Of a stretch of 64,000 nt of DNA, positions 33,051-43,989 are shown piece by piece. Position 1 is the first letter of the stretch; each line of letters opens with the position of its first letter. The position numbers and the translations under genes are program-made. Below the pieces are notes generated by a model that had not been told where the DNA came from, made no database searches, and saw nothing but the letters and a program-made list of their open reading frames with translations. The stretch comes from Daphnia pulex (taxonomy: Eukaryota > Arthropoda > Branchiopoda > Diplostraca > Daphniidae). The DNA lies in contig NC_060023.1 of NCBI RefSeq assembly GCF_021134715.1, positions 868,001 to 932,000 of the forward strand, written 5' to 3'.

Positions 33051-35072
33051 TGTAAGCGATATTATGTGAGAGTAAACAGTCAATTTTGCTATCTGCTAGA
33101 GTTTGCCGAAGTTGCAGACTGTGCTTTTATACAGGGTTATGTTGTTCTTACTATTGGACTTGTGTGACAAAAACTGAAATGCAACGAACGTTCGTTGTGT
33201 TATGGAGACGGCTCCCCAGGGTTGGTTGACTACAGGAAGCGCAGAATTATTCATTAATCACGGTAGCCCTTGGAAGCTTGAATAGGCGAATAAAAGGCCA
33301 AAATATGACATGTTTCATATGCGTGGTGCTTCATGGCATGCTGGAATAGGTTCCTAATGTGTTTTCAGTCGTGTTGAAACATGTATTAGTTTTCCGGTGC
33401 TTGGTTTAAATAACTAAAGCCAAGCTTTTGTCATTTGTCATGTATTCATAGTTTTAATTTCACTCATCTGTGAACGACTGCACAAAGGTTTTTCATAGTT
33501 CAAATCCTGGGTTGTACATTGTGTGAGATTGTGAGAAGTTCCTCGATACAAGTGCCCCTTGGCATTCGCTGTGGATCGATAGGGGTCTATTCACTTCTCG
33601 TATATACATTCGTCAATTCAAACTCTGCTATTCTGCTTTGCGAAATTGTCTAAATTTACTTATTCGTTTTTGTGGAGCGGCATGTTCTCCAGGCGACAGA
33701 CAGCGACTTTCCCGACTGTCTGATAATTTCATTTTACTTTGATATTTCTTGATTTCATTTTGTTGCATTTCTCTACTTATTGTAGAGTCGAATCAACAAG
33801 TAGCTGAAACACTTTTTCTGGTTTTTTTACTTTTTAGTGACTTAAAATCGATTGTCGGCTTATTCCCTAAATTTCTTTGTCGCAACTCTTGGTAGTTTGG
33901 TATACTTTTTGAAAAAATTAGTCATAATGTAGTCTTTGTCAGTTAAAGAGATGGCGTTGTATAACATTCGTAATGAAAATTGGACATTCGAAATATCTAA
34001 AAACATTTTCACTTCGACATTGAAAAGAATAAGAAATTACTCACCTTTCTTGCTTGGAAGTGGCAAACTATTGAATAACAGTGTAATAACAATACTTGGT
34101 TTTTATTCTTTTATCACGGGTAAAATTTCTATCCATGCAACTTCTAAGTTTTTTTTTTTGTAGGACTGAAAGGAACTTGAACTGCACGAAACATATGTAC
34201 TTTCATTTTTCTGGAACTTTTTTTTGTTGACGTATAATTTTATCGCAAACGTTTTCCATCAACTTTTATCTGAAATGGACGGCAATTTTTTGTACAACAG
34301 TAGCGTGATTTATGCCAAGTAAGATCAAAGAACTTTTGAAATCATTTTGAATGGGCCGTAAATAATGTTGTCGTAACCTCTTCCGGCCCCACCAGCAAAT
34401 GGTGATTTCCAACCAGAAAATGTCTTCGTACCCCCAGCAGTTTTCGTTTCAATGTAATTTTTTTCAAATTCAATTTAGACACCTTTACAACGTAAATGGA
34501 TGCACAGTTGTTGATCAATGATAATTTCCTTTTCAGCAAATTTCTTCCATTTAGAAAATTTGTCGAATGGATTTGGCTTGAAACATTTCATTTGCACTAT
34601 TTTGTCGTTACAGTGGATTCTACCAAGTGGATGCAGTCCGTCCCAGAAGTGATTTGCAGACAGAGAGATTATCATAGAATGTAACCAACGTCATCAACCT
34701 CATTGGTATGCATATAATTTGCGCCCATGAAAATATCCTGGCAATGGTCGTAACATTTTCTAGGTTGAGGTAAGAACTTATTTTGTAAACTTCTCTTAAG
34801 AATGTGTACAGTACTGAATTGTTTTAACCGTTTTTCCGGCACTAATGGTCGGTCACCGTTTCCCTGTCAGTCATGCAGAATTACACTTCCGGTCGGGGAA
34901 TATTCGTCAAATTAGTCCAAGTGGATCCATTCGCCCGTGGCTGTGTCCGCGCAGCGGTTCAATATTTAACGCCTAATAACTGATGGGACATTAAAAATGC
35001 GCTCGTGCTGGCCTAATTGGCCAGCAAGTAGAATATTATCTTGGGGTTTTTTTTTCAGCTGAGATTCGTGCG
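33051..35072. other. intergenic
   Basis: Upstream flank of the IR pseudogene followed by about 1.5 kb of AT-rich DNA. Open frames at 33936-34163 and, on the minus strand, 34342-34675 (one includes MKCFKPNPFDKFSKWKKFA) have somewhat protein-like composition but no recognised domain or splice context. Confidence 0.35.
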
Positions 35073-35079
35073 TATATAA
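35073..35079 (+). promoter_or_regulatory. TATA box of the small secreted protein gene
   Basis: TATATAA 69 bases upstream of the ATG at 35148, with a transcription start expected near 35105. Confidence 0.6.
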
Positions 35080-35147
35080 CAGGGTGGTGAGACAATGTTC
35101 AAGTTGCAGAAGAAGCAAAGTCTCTGAACTGTACGGACATTTCCAAC

Positions 35148-36065
35148 ATGAATCGTCAAAGTATTTCAACTCATTTGGCTTTGATTGCATTTACAGCCGT
35201 GATTCTCTTTGTGGCGTATGGACCTGTTGAAGTAGAAGCCATAACGTCGAGTTCTTTTATCACCAGTACTTCAACGATAACCGTGACATCTACTGAAAAG
35301 GTAATGAGCCTCAAAGTTATCGAAGTTAAGTTCTTGATTAAAATTGAATAACACCAATTTATTTATGCAGAGCATTTGTGGGAAATTGATCAACGTCACG
35401 GCCGCCTGTCGTCGACGCCGAAATTTTGAATTCGAAAGGCCCGAAATTTTAACATTCGATGAAGGTATCGACGAGGACATCGATCTGGCCTTCAGTAACT
35501 TTTACAAACAATTTGTTCCCACCAAGACTTTGAGGTAAATGCTCACAAGTTAAATTTAATTCGGAAATGGAATTGAAAAAGATTGATTGAAACAAACAAA
35601 TGAAGTATGGAAGTGACGCCGTTGGTCGTGTTGCCTCCTCGCATTTCATCCGGACGTAATCCAACGATCGCCAGCCATCATTTCGGACTGCGGACGTCTT
35701 ATCCCATGTACCCGATGGGTAGTCGGAACAAGAGCCCCAATATCCACCCAAGTATCTACCCCCACCAAGATGAGGCGAAACTTCAGCAGCAACAACTTCT
35801 CAATCAGCAGCGCATATTTTTCTCCGCTCTCTCCCTGGCCAACGTGTTCAGCAGGACCACCGTTACATTCACTACATTCAAAACGGGTAAGCTAAATAAT
35901 ACCAACAATCATTCATTAAATAAAAACGTTTCATTGACTGTGCACAAATTTAATTTCTGAATGACAGAAACAAAGACGGAAGTGTCGACTTCCAAAGCCA
36001 CTTTTTTCGTCGTCGGCTGCACACCGAATCCCTTCCCCTTCAGCGTTTGCTCAGCTAAACGTTAA
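35148..36065 (+). CDS. secreted protein of unknown function
   Basis: Four exons (35148-35300, 35371-35534, 35606-35886, 35968-36065) with canonical splice sites sum to 232 codons. The N-terminus is a signal peptide (NRQSISTHLALIAFTAVILF). A Ser/Thr-rich stretch (ITSSSFITSTSTITVTSTEK) and a conserved-looking module (SICGKLINVTAACRRRRNFE) follow, with N-linked and basic RRRR features. A Gln-rich helix (EAKLQQQQLLNQQRIFFSAL) comes next, and the ending has three cysteines (FFVVGCTPNPFPFSVCSAKR counts two of them). From memory, small Daphnia secreted proteins share the ACRRRR module; I could not verify this. The RRRR could be a processing site. Function unknown. Confidence 0.75.
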
Positions 36066-37529
36066 ATGTTTTCGAATCTTGATTGGCAAATTATTTGTTT
36101 TGGAACACTTGCATGATTAACAGACTTTATTTATCTTTATTTATCAAAGTTTTTTTTTAATCATTATTATTCTTCTTTAATTATTATCCAGTTTTCATTA
36201 TGGACTGCCTTTAAATTATTGTGCTATTATTCCAAATCTGCCAATTATATTAAATCTAGAAACAAAATGTTTAAATGGTACTACAATTTTATTTTCTGAG
36301 ATGTCGATTTTTCTCGAGTGCCTTGAGTGGCATGACGGGGGATGTCAACTCCTTTTTAAGGATCAGATGTCTCGACTCTCGAATAACTCCAGAAAAGTTG
36401 TCTTGGGGGTCTAGTTGAAATTTTCCGTCACTGTCCCAAGTCAAACACGAAAAGGTCAAGAAATGTTTTGCCGATGTAGGAGCCATGCCAACCATCCGGT
36501 CGATCGAAGTCTTCATGTCCCTGCCCACGTCAATGCTGATTTAGTTAGACGGAATGTGCCCATGTTAACCGAGAGAGGTTTGAGCCTTGTAAATATTCTG
36601 CATTTGGTGTAATGATTAATTGATTCGGATTTGAATTACTTGAATAGTAACGACCGTTATTTCTTATGAGATTGGAGCAGCCAGAAGTATCGGGACACCA
36701 CCGGACATCAGCACGGCCCTTGGATCACTTGGATGCAAGATTGTTCACCTGAGTTCATTCAAATAAGGTTAGGATGCATTTGTCATTGTCTATGCGTTGT
36801 TTCAAAATCTGGGCTACTGAAAAAAGTGAAAATATGACTGGCAGTAGGACAGTATCCAAGTTGAAAATTAACCACTTCCACACGAATTCTTTTCGCGTAA
36901 TTGGGTAGTTAACTGGAACTTAACTGCTGACCATATTCACGGTTAGTTATCTTTCGTCTCATGAAAAGGGAGACTTGCGTCAAGCCACAAGTTGCTGTCT
37001 AATTGTTGGGGAAAAACTAGTCGAATTTCTTAATTGATGCGGATGAATGTTCGAATCTCAATTGGTTCATCAGTTGCAGTAGGTTTTTTTAACGACATTG
37101 GCTGACTGAAACGATTTAGGAAGACAGAAAATAGGAGTAACGAAAAAAAAACTTCAAGCAACTATTGAATTTTTTTTTTATCATTCCTTTTCCTTTAGAT
37201 TTCGCGTGTTATTTAGGAAAATAGAGCAGGATTTTGTTCTAATTTTTTTTAAATTTAAGAAACGCTGGTTTTGAGTCCAGTAGTCCACGCCGGTCCACGC
37301 TGATCTTTGTTGACACTGCAGAATTGACTACCTTGATCAGATTTGACTGTCGAGCCCAGCCCAGCTAGCTGCTAGCACTTATATAACTCTTGCAGTCTTG
37401 CATCGTTCGAAGTTTCCACCGGCTGCTTTATAAAGACTCCCCGTTTATTTCATTGCTTCTTTCGTTTAAATACTTGTCCCTGTACCTACACGAAAACCGA
37501 CGGCTATAGTATTTTTTTAGCATTATTAC
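36066..37529. other. intergenic
   Basis: Holds one coding-like minus-strand segment listed separately, then non-coding DNA to the NVL pseudogene. At about 37400-37500 the minus strand carries a degraded copy of the fragment found at 39590-39760 (shared core AAGCAGCCGGTGGAAA). Confidence 0.4.
36289..36559 (-). other. possible terminal exon, unrecognised
   Basis: After an acceptor AAATCAG the minus strand reads IDVGRDMKTSIDRMVGMAPT, SAKHFLTFSCLTWDSDGKFQ, LDPQDNFSGVIRESRHLILK and on to a stop at 36289, about 87 codons in all. The composition is protein-like and the acceptor is good, which fits a last exon. No upstream exon was identified and no family recognised; it may be a remnant. Confidence 0.35.
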
Positions 37530-39455
37530 AAGAGGATGAAGAGATTTTGTTCGGATTATCGCACGCAAATTCAAATTTTTAAAAAGTTAAACGGCATCTA
37601 GTGACTGCGATTACAATTTACAAGCTAGAAATGATTTTTCAGCGTCGTCTGCAACTAACACGTGCCAAAGCAAATGGTTCGGACCGAACAGAATCAGATC
37701 GTCACCTAATCCCACAAAAAGAAAAGAATCAAATCGAAATCGTCCTTCGGTCAGTGCTTCAATGGTGACTTAGTTCGTGGATGTCTGTTATTTTATTGGC
37801 TTGTTTTTTAAATATTTACGTGATCAGGAAACTGTTTGGTGGTATCTCATAAATTGAAAGAAAATGTCAGGTGGTGTTGAGAGGAATAAAAGGCCAGCTT
37901 CTTGTTACACTGGTCCTGATTCCTAGAGTCGAACGTTATTTAATAGAGAACAGTCACAGAACATAGATAGACCTATGGAGGAAATGACTGATTTACTTGA
38001 AAGGCAATATGCTGACTATGGAAGGAAGAAGAATATTTCTTTTTCGAAATTGTGTTAAGTAACGTAAGTAACTTATTTGAATGAGAATATTAAAGCAGAA
38101 AGTAAACTAAAGCCATTATTAATCTTTTTCAGTATATGGAGACATAATAATAATCCTGGGAGCCAAGGACGCCAAGGATGATGTCAGTGATTCATATCCT
38201 TATGAAACTGCTAGAATAGCTGACACTCTTGAAAGTAGGGAAACTGCTAATGTATCCTTATGAAGTATGTACTCCTAACAATACAGCAGAATATTCACAT
38301 AATGATAATTGACATAATGGCGATTGATGTGCATGGTGAACAAGGTATGGCACCATTACAACGTACACCAATAACAGAAATGTTTAAACTGTTTTGCCCT
38401 AAATCAGTCAAGTACTTCAAATTTTACTTTTGTATTGCAGTTACAGAAAGTTATTGTAAAAAGAAAAGAAATTTGATCCAGAAGCCCCAGGTGAAACCAA
38501 GAAAAAATCTGATGTGTTCCAATCTGTCATTTCTACTAGGAAGTTATCAGAAGTTGGTGGCCACTGAACATCCCTCAAAATAACAGTTTTCTTAATAAAT
38601 TTCAGGACTGCTGGGTCTCATTTAACAATTTTTTTAATTCATCTCTAGGAAGTGCGTAAGCAGATGATTCACATGAAGCATACAGAATTTTACCAACGTT
38701 TGAGCCAGAGGATTTTTCTTCACGGTCCAGGGCTCCAGGCTGCGGTTAAACGTTATTGGTTTCATGTTATCACTGGTGTAAATCTTTATTTCATTTATTG
38801 TACTATAATATTTTACATGGTAGGAACTAAAAATCCTTATTTTTTTTTTTTTAGTTGCCGCTCCATAGCTGGAATCTGGTGAGTATGGAGAAAATCTGTT
38901 TCGTGTTTGAACAAGCGACGTTTTCTGCTCCGTGTGTTAATTATTGACGAAATTGACGCCTTCACGCCCAAAAGAGAAACGGCTTAACGAGAGATGGATC
39001 GAATGATAGTTGCCCTAACCTGCATTGATGGTATTAACCTTTGTATTTTTCGCCTAAATTTCTTTAATCCCACACAAATTTTATGAATACATATATTAGC
39101 AGTCGAGACATAAATATTCAGGTGCTGGTGGTTGTTGCTACCAACAGACCAGACGCCTTAAATCTGTCTTAAGAAGAGTTGGCCGCTTCGACCGAGAAAT
39201 ATCACTTGGAATACCAGACCTCGCTGCAGGAGAGAAGATTCCTCAATCGATCGTGTGCTTTGAATATGGAAGTTCTTGTCTTTGAATAGATCGGAATACG
39301 CAGCAGAGGATAGGCGTCCGAGCTGACATGATATCTGTGAATAGGTAAAATAAAGATTTGGCATTCTGTTTTTCACTTCTAACCATAAGTTGACCATATC
39401 ATTATTTTAGGGCTTTTGAACGGATGGAGTCCATTTATTTTGGTACTTAAGGAAT
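37530..39455 (+). pseudogene. NVL pseudogene, intron-containing duplicate
   Basis: Co-linear with the 5' half of the intact NVL gene (52530-54445), including promoter-proximal DNA, exons and introns, so it arose by DNA duplication rather than from mRNA. It starts ATGTCAGGTGGTG (37864) but meets a stop within about 20 codons, has many further indels, and its first P-loop region has become FLHGPGLQAAVKRYW, destroying the Walker A motif GPPGCGKT. The DEID Walker B remains as IIDEIDAFTPKRE. Similarity ends near MESIYFGT, before the second ATPase domain. It cannot encode a functional protein. Confidence 0.9.
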
Positions 39456-39589
39456 AATTTCGGTAATTTGAATTTAGCAATTTTTTAATAGAAATGAGTT
39501 TTTTAGGCAACAGTGCTCTTTTTTTTTTTTTTTTTTGACTTAACGTAATTGGCAACACCTTGCCCAGTTCCAGTTTTGACATTGCCGAC

Positions 39590-39760
39590 CTAAGAGCAAG
39601 AGACATTGTTCTCCAGTACTGTTCGAAATCTTTGTAGGCTGATGGCTTCACGGTAATTTCCACCGGCTGCTTCACAAAATCTCCAAGTTTTCTTTATTGA
39701 TCTTACGTTTCAACACCTGCCCTTGGACCTACACTGACGTTCGCCAGGATTTGATTGCAT
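39590..39760 (-). repeat. coding-derived fragment flanking the NVL pseudogene
   Basis: The minus strand reads VKQPVEITVKPSAYKDFEQY, WRTMSLALRSAMSKLELGK, which looks like a decayed exon of an unrecognised gene. A shorter, more degraded relative lies at about 37400-37500 on the same strand, so the NVL pseudogene sits between two direct copies. Confidence 0.45.
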
Positions 39761-40338
39761 ACTCATGCTGATTGTATTTGACGCCAAGAAAGCTTTAAAG
39801 GTTAAAGGAAAGGCTCCTCATCTGTGTAAGTATTCATGTATTTCAATATTGATCTATGTGTGAAGTATTTGTCTATCTTTGTTATTGACATTTTTCTTTG
39901 CTTTCTTTATTGCAGGTTTGGCAACTGCCGATCTAAATGGTGCTGTTTTGTTCATTCCTGTCTGAAGATACGTAGCCTGCACTTAATTTTTACAATCAGG
40001 TGTGAATTGTTTGTCTATGTTTGAAGGTGAAGGTTTATTTTGAAGTCTGAAGAGTGTTTGAAAATATCTGGTAGTCAGCTATTGACCAAAGATGGGGATT
40101 CAATATTATCGATGAACAGATTTAAATTATATAGCAGTTCTAACTTGAGTTGCACTATCTATGTTACCTAAAATTTGTGGCAATTGACCAATTGTATTTA
40201 ATTTTAAATAAGTGAGTAATGAAATATACAAAATAAAAGTGATACTAGAATTGTGTTTATTGTTCCCACCTCCACCCACAATTCCACCACATTTTACAGT
40301 CACATACACATATACATACACGTATACACTTAAGTTAA

Positions 40339-40549
40339 CCCGTTGGCTGCCACGCCATACAACCCGTAGGTTGTACTCTACTACTCTACGCGCCACGTCT
40401 GAAGGATCCATGGCCAAGGTGGGACTTGCCATTGCTGACAAGTCCGGGCTGACAAGGGGGAAGTCCCTATGGTGCATTGCCTAACAGGGCCTTTCGGCGC
40501 GGCCAATGCTAAGGAGCTAGGGGAGAACAAAGGCGTGGCAGACAACGGG
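40339..40549. mobile_element. piggyBac-like MITE
   Basis: A 211-bp block flanked on both sides by TTAA (40335-40338, 40550-40553). The terminal inverted repeats CCCGTTGGCTGCCACGCC and GGCGTGGCAGACAACGGG match at 17 of 18 positions. A TTAA target and ends starting CCC are hallmarks of the piggyBac superfamily. No coding capacity. An internal ACAACCCGTAGGTTGT palindrome follows the left end. Confidence 0.85.
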
Positions 40550-40817
40550 TTAACTAACACAAAACAAACGCAACAATACCAACAATACGATGATCCACGC
40601 TGACATTTTAGGGCTGCCGTCAATCTTTTGGTGTTCAATGTTCATCTAGGCAACATCTCTGCATTACCTAAATAAAAGGAGAAAACCGTTACTATTACGC
40701 GACATGACAATTGAACGTACAAATAGGTAACAGTGATCAGGTATTTGGCTCAAAACTTTAACAGCTCGCATTATTTAAGGCTTAAACATAGCTGGCAATA
40801 TTGAGAAATGTAAACAG

Positions 40818-41206
40818 AACAAAGCTCACTTGCTAGTCTTTTTTAAAAAATCCGGAAGTAAACCGGAAGTAACCACAGCGCCTTAACCATTGAGCTGTCG
40901 TCGAAATAAACCACATATTCGTGATCTCCATGAAATTTGGGGTCGATTAGGTGTGATTTAAACGGAATCCAAAATTTGGCCAAAATCGAGAATTTTCCTG
41001 AACTATAGTTCAGGAAAATTTTCGAAACCGGAAGTACGAATACGTAAAAAACAAAACATGAACTTTACAACAAATTTGACGAGGATCGCGAATATGCGGT
41101 TCTTTCGTACGTCAGATGAATATTTACTAAACTACAGACTGAAATGAGTAAACCGGAAGTAGAAATAAAAAATCAAATATCGAAAATCTAACAAGTGAGC
41201 TTTGTT
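40818..41206. mobile_element. MITE with perfect 15-bp terminal inverted repeats
   Basis: AACAAAGCTCACTTG (40818-40832) and CAAGTGAGCTTTGTT (41192-41206) are perfect inverses enclosing a 389-bp non-coding element. Inside are a perfect 30-bp palindrome (40991-41020, arm AATTTTCCTGAACTA) and four same-strand CCGGAAGT words (40852, 40863, 41028, 41153). No clear target duplication was found, so the superfamily is open. Confidence 0.75.
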
Positions 41207-41449
41207 GGGGGAATGGTTACTGTTAGTTATCACTAAATATTTCAACAAAATAACTGCCAATAAATGTTTAAAGAGATGTGCAAAGTAACTGAAATTGACT
41301 GTTTTGACAGCTGCACATTTTCAAAAAGCCATCTAGCGTTAGAAAAAAGAAACGTCCAGTAAAACTTTGTTTGCGCGTAAGAAGGGCCTGATTTTGGAAA
41401 CTATTTAAAAAGACAGAGTTTAACGCAACGAAAATAAGTCAATTGTTGG

Positions 41450-41941
41450 GTACCTCGTGGTGTTGGTAATCCCGTGGTGTGTGACTGCAGGTGTGTAACA
41501 GCGGACGGAAGCGATCACTGGAGTGGTCAAACTGGCCAGTGCTAAGACGAGTTGAGTAGCAGCATGAGAAGCAGTGAAGCTAGATGAGCGTGCGTCACGA
41601 AGATATCGATGATGATGCAAAACTTCCATGACTTTTCTGTCCCCGTGCAGGGACCACACAATTCCATCAAAGAAACTGCGTTGTAGATTGAAATCGGCGG
41701 CCGACTCGAGATCCGAGGGACGTAACAAATAATGCTGAAAAAAACGAATTTTCGAAATCAAAAGCAAACTTAAACGAATTAAAATTTTTGCGTCTTACTT
41801 AAAGATTTTGCAGGAATCAACCACTTCCGGCTGTCCACTCCACAAGAACGGCTTCTGGCGGGAAAAAATGGCACACATGCATCCGCAAGACCAAATGTTG
41901 ACCGGAGATTATAGTGAGGAACACATCCAGGATTCCAAATC
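41450..41941 (-). other. unrecognised exon-like segments
   Basis: On the minus strand a good acceptor (TTTTTTTCAG) at about 41733 opens a 94-codon frame: HYLLRPSDLESAADFNLQRS, FFDGIVWSLHGDRKVMEVLH, then ATQLVLALASLTTPVIASV, ending at a donor-like ACGAG|GTACCC. Upstream, an exon-like piece follows ATGTGTTTAG at about 41941, but its open frame does not join in phase with the first without a stop. This may be a decayed or mis-modelled membrane protein. Family not recognised. Confidence 0.3.
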
Positions 41942-43989
41942 CTAAACACATGTAAAATTCAATGACATTTGATATAAGAATTGAATGGCGATTGATATAA
42001 GAAACAAAACAAAGGTCCAAAAGAGCTCGAGACTTGCACCTCATCTACATCTACTCACCAAGTCATGATCATCCCGTCCTCACCGAAAAGCAACCAATAC
42101 ACCACAAACAGCTAAAGCCCCAAACTTCAAAATTGGTGGTAACAATCGACGTCAGTCCTTTGAATTTAAAACAACAACAAAAAAACAATGATAAGTAACA
42201 AATAATTGTGTCGAAACTTTAATTTCGGTTATTAATTTCGCCTAAAGCATCGCTTTCTCAGTCACAGGTAAATGGCACGGTATTTATCTCATCATGGGTA
42301 GAGCCAAATGAAAAATTTTAATTTGGGCACTTTCACATAACACTTCTAAGCCATTCTAGTTCATAACTTACTTGAAGGGAAAAACAACGGTACAATTGTG
42401 CGCAATTGTGCATAAGATCGAAGATTTGAACTGAATAAAAACCGGATCGATTCGTTGTCGATGTTTCTTTTGCTCTTGCTTAGTTTGTAAGGGGAATTGC
42501 GTTTATCTGTAACTCGCGTTTGGAAAACCAGAGGCAAAAAAAGGACATGAGGGTAACTAAAGCACAAGTAAGAGATGGGGAAAATTCCAGAAGCCAACAA
42601 CGATTGGCAAACCAAATGAAGTTGTTGGTCACACAAAACTTTCCACAAAGCTACAACTACTATTGTGTAATCCAGAGACCTTACCTTAACTGGGCTGGTA
42701 AGGTGAAGGGTGATTTCTTCTGGGAAATGTTATTCAAGAGGGGCTCCTGCTCCCATTAAGCTGCTGATAAAAATGGAAGAATAAGTTTTTGGTGAAGCAA
42801 TCAGCATATTTTCTGAAATACTGATTGAAATAATTTAGTTGTATTAAATGTTCTGGAAACAGTGGCAAATTTTTACCTCTTTTAATACAATGTTGCTTTC
42901 AAGTGATCAGGAAAAACACCACAGTGCGACAGCAATTCCACTTCACACTGATGCTGAAGCAGACCAAGCAGTTACATAATTCAGAGTCCTACATGTTTCA
43001 AGGGGAAATTAAGTAGTGGGTGCAACAACACAGAAAAGTCTGTTTTATTTACCAGTATCTTCTTCTAATGTCTGATTTGTAAAGATTATTTTCATAGCAG
43101 GAAGGATCAGGCAGGTGGCAAACAGTTCAGTTCAGTCAGGTGACGAAAACCAGACGTTGTTACCCTGTCAGGTAGTACACATTCTAGAATTTCAAGTAGA
43201 AATCAGATATGGGAATAAAAATAAACTTGTCAGGCACTAGAAGCAGTAAAGATAACTTACATTTGATATGGTGTTGAATTTATTCCAAAACATAAGGAAA
43301 ACTACGAAGAAAGCATCCAGAACTTTCCACAGGACTACAAAACAATGCGATGTTAGCGACATCTTACTTCTATCAAACGGACCATTTTACCCTATCACTT
43401 TTTTTTAGGGGGAAAGAGTTCAAAAATTGAAACTTGATTACTTTTTTAAAAAACACGAGCAACTTGAAAAGGTACTGCTTGCTGCAAATTCAGGCAACTC
43501 ATATGCTACAAAATATTTTATTCACCCTATTACAAAATATTTTCCGACACTTACCAATCAAAATTGTTAAAGCACAAGTTAGAAGAAATGTTTTCATTCG
43601 CCCGCTTGCAACAATGTGGTTAGTTTAGTTGTAGTAGATTACTTGGGTTAATTAATAAATTGACCACTTCGGCTTTCGACAGTCACATTACCTAATCCCG
43701 GTTATTAAAACAGCTATTGTATGTTCAGCACTAGGAGGTCGAGTTTGGCTAGCTAACCTCTGCGTCTACATTGCAGATTTCTAAGATCATTCGTTAATTA
43801 CAAACAGAGCAGAATGTTGAGAAATAAAAAGTGAATCTTGATAGTAGTATAAAACTAATTTTCCGTTGAAAGACAATCTTAATCTTTTTTATCGAACATT
43901 GCATAAGCTTATTTAAATGACGCGTACACGTTTGAAAACTTTATTAAATAATATTCTCAGAATTAAGATAAAGCAACTGACAATGGGAA
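41942..43989. other. intergenic
   Basis: No gene, RNA or clear repeat could be supported. Frames at 42361-42759 and 43434-43628 look random. Confidence 0.4.

Larger units (their letters stand above)
31690..33600. repeat. duplicated flank segments around the broken IR
   Basis: About 31690-32100 and 33190-33600 are related direct repeats. Shared landmarks in order: GGTTGACTACrGrAAG, AGAATTATTyATkAATC, TGTGGTGCTTCrTGG / GCGTGGTGCTTCATGG, GAAACATGTrTk, and CTTGGCATTmGCTGTsGATC. The pattern suggests that the IR promoter region was duplicated and that a further IR copy has decayed or been deleted. Confidence 0.6.

Noticed and set aside
38940-39340. A second functional NVL gene
   Set aside because: Walker A is destroyed, stops and indels occur through the copy, and the second ATPase domain is absent.
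40991-41020. A transcription terminator hairpin
   Set aside because: The palindrome lies inside a MITE with perfect terminal repeats and has no gene next to it.
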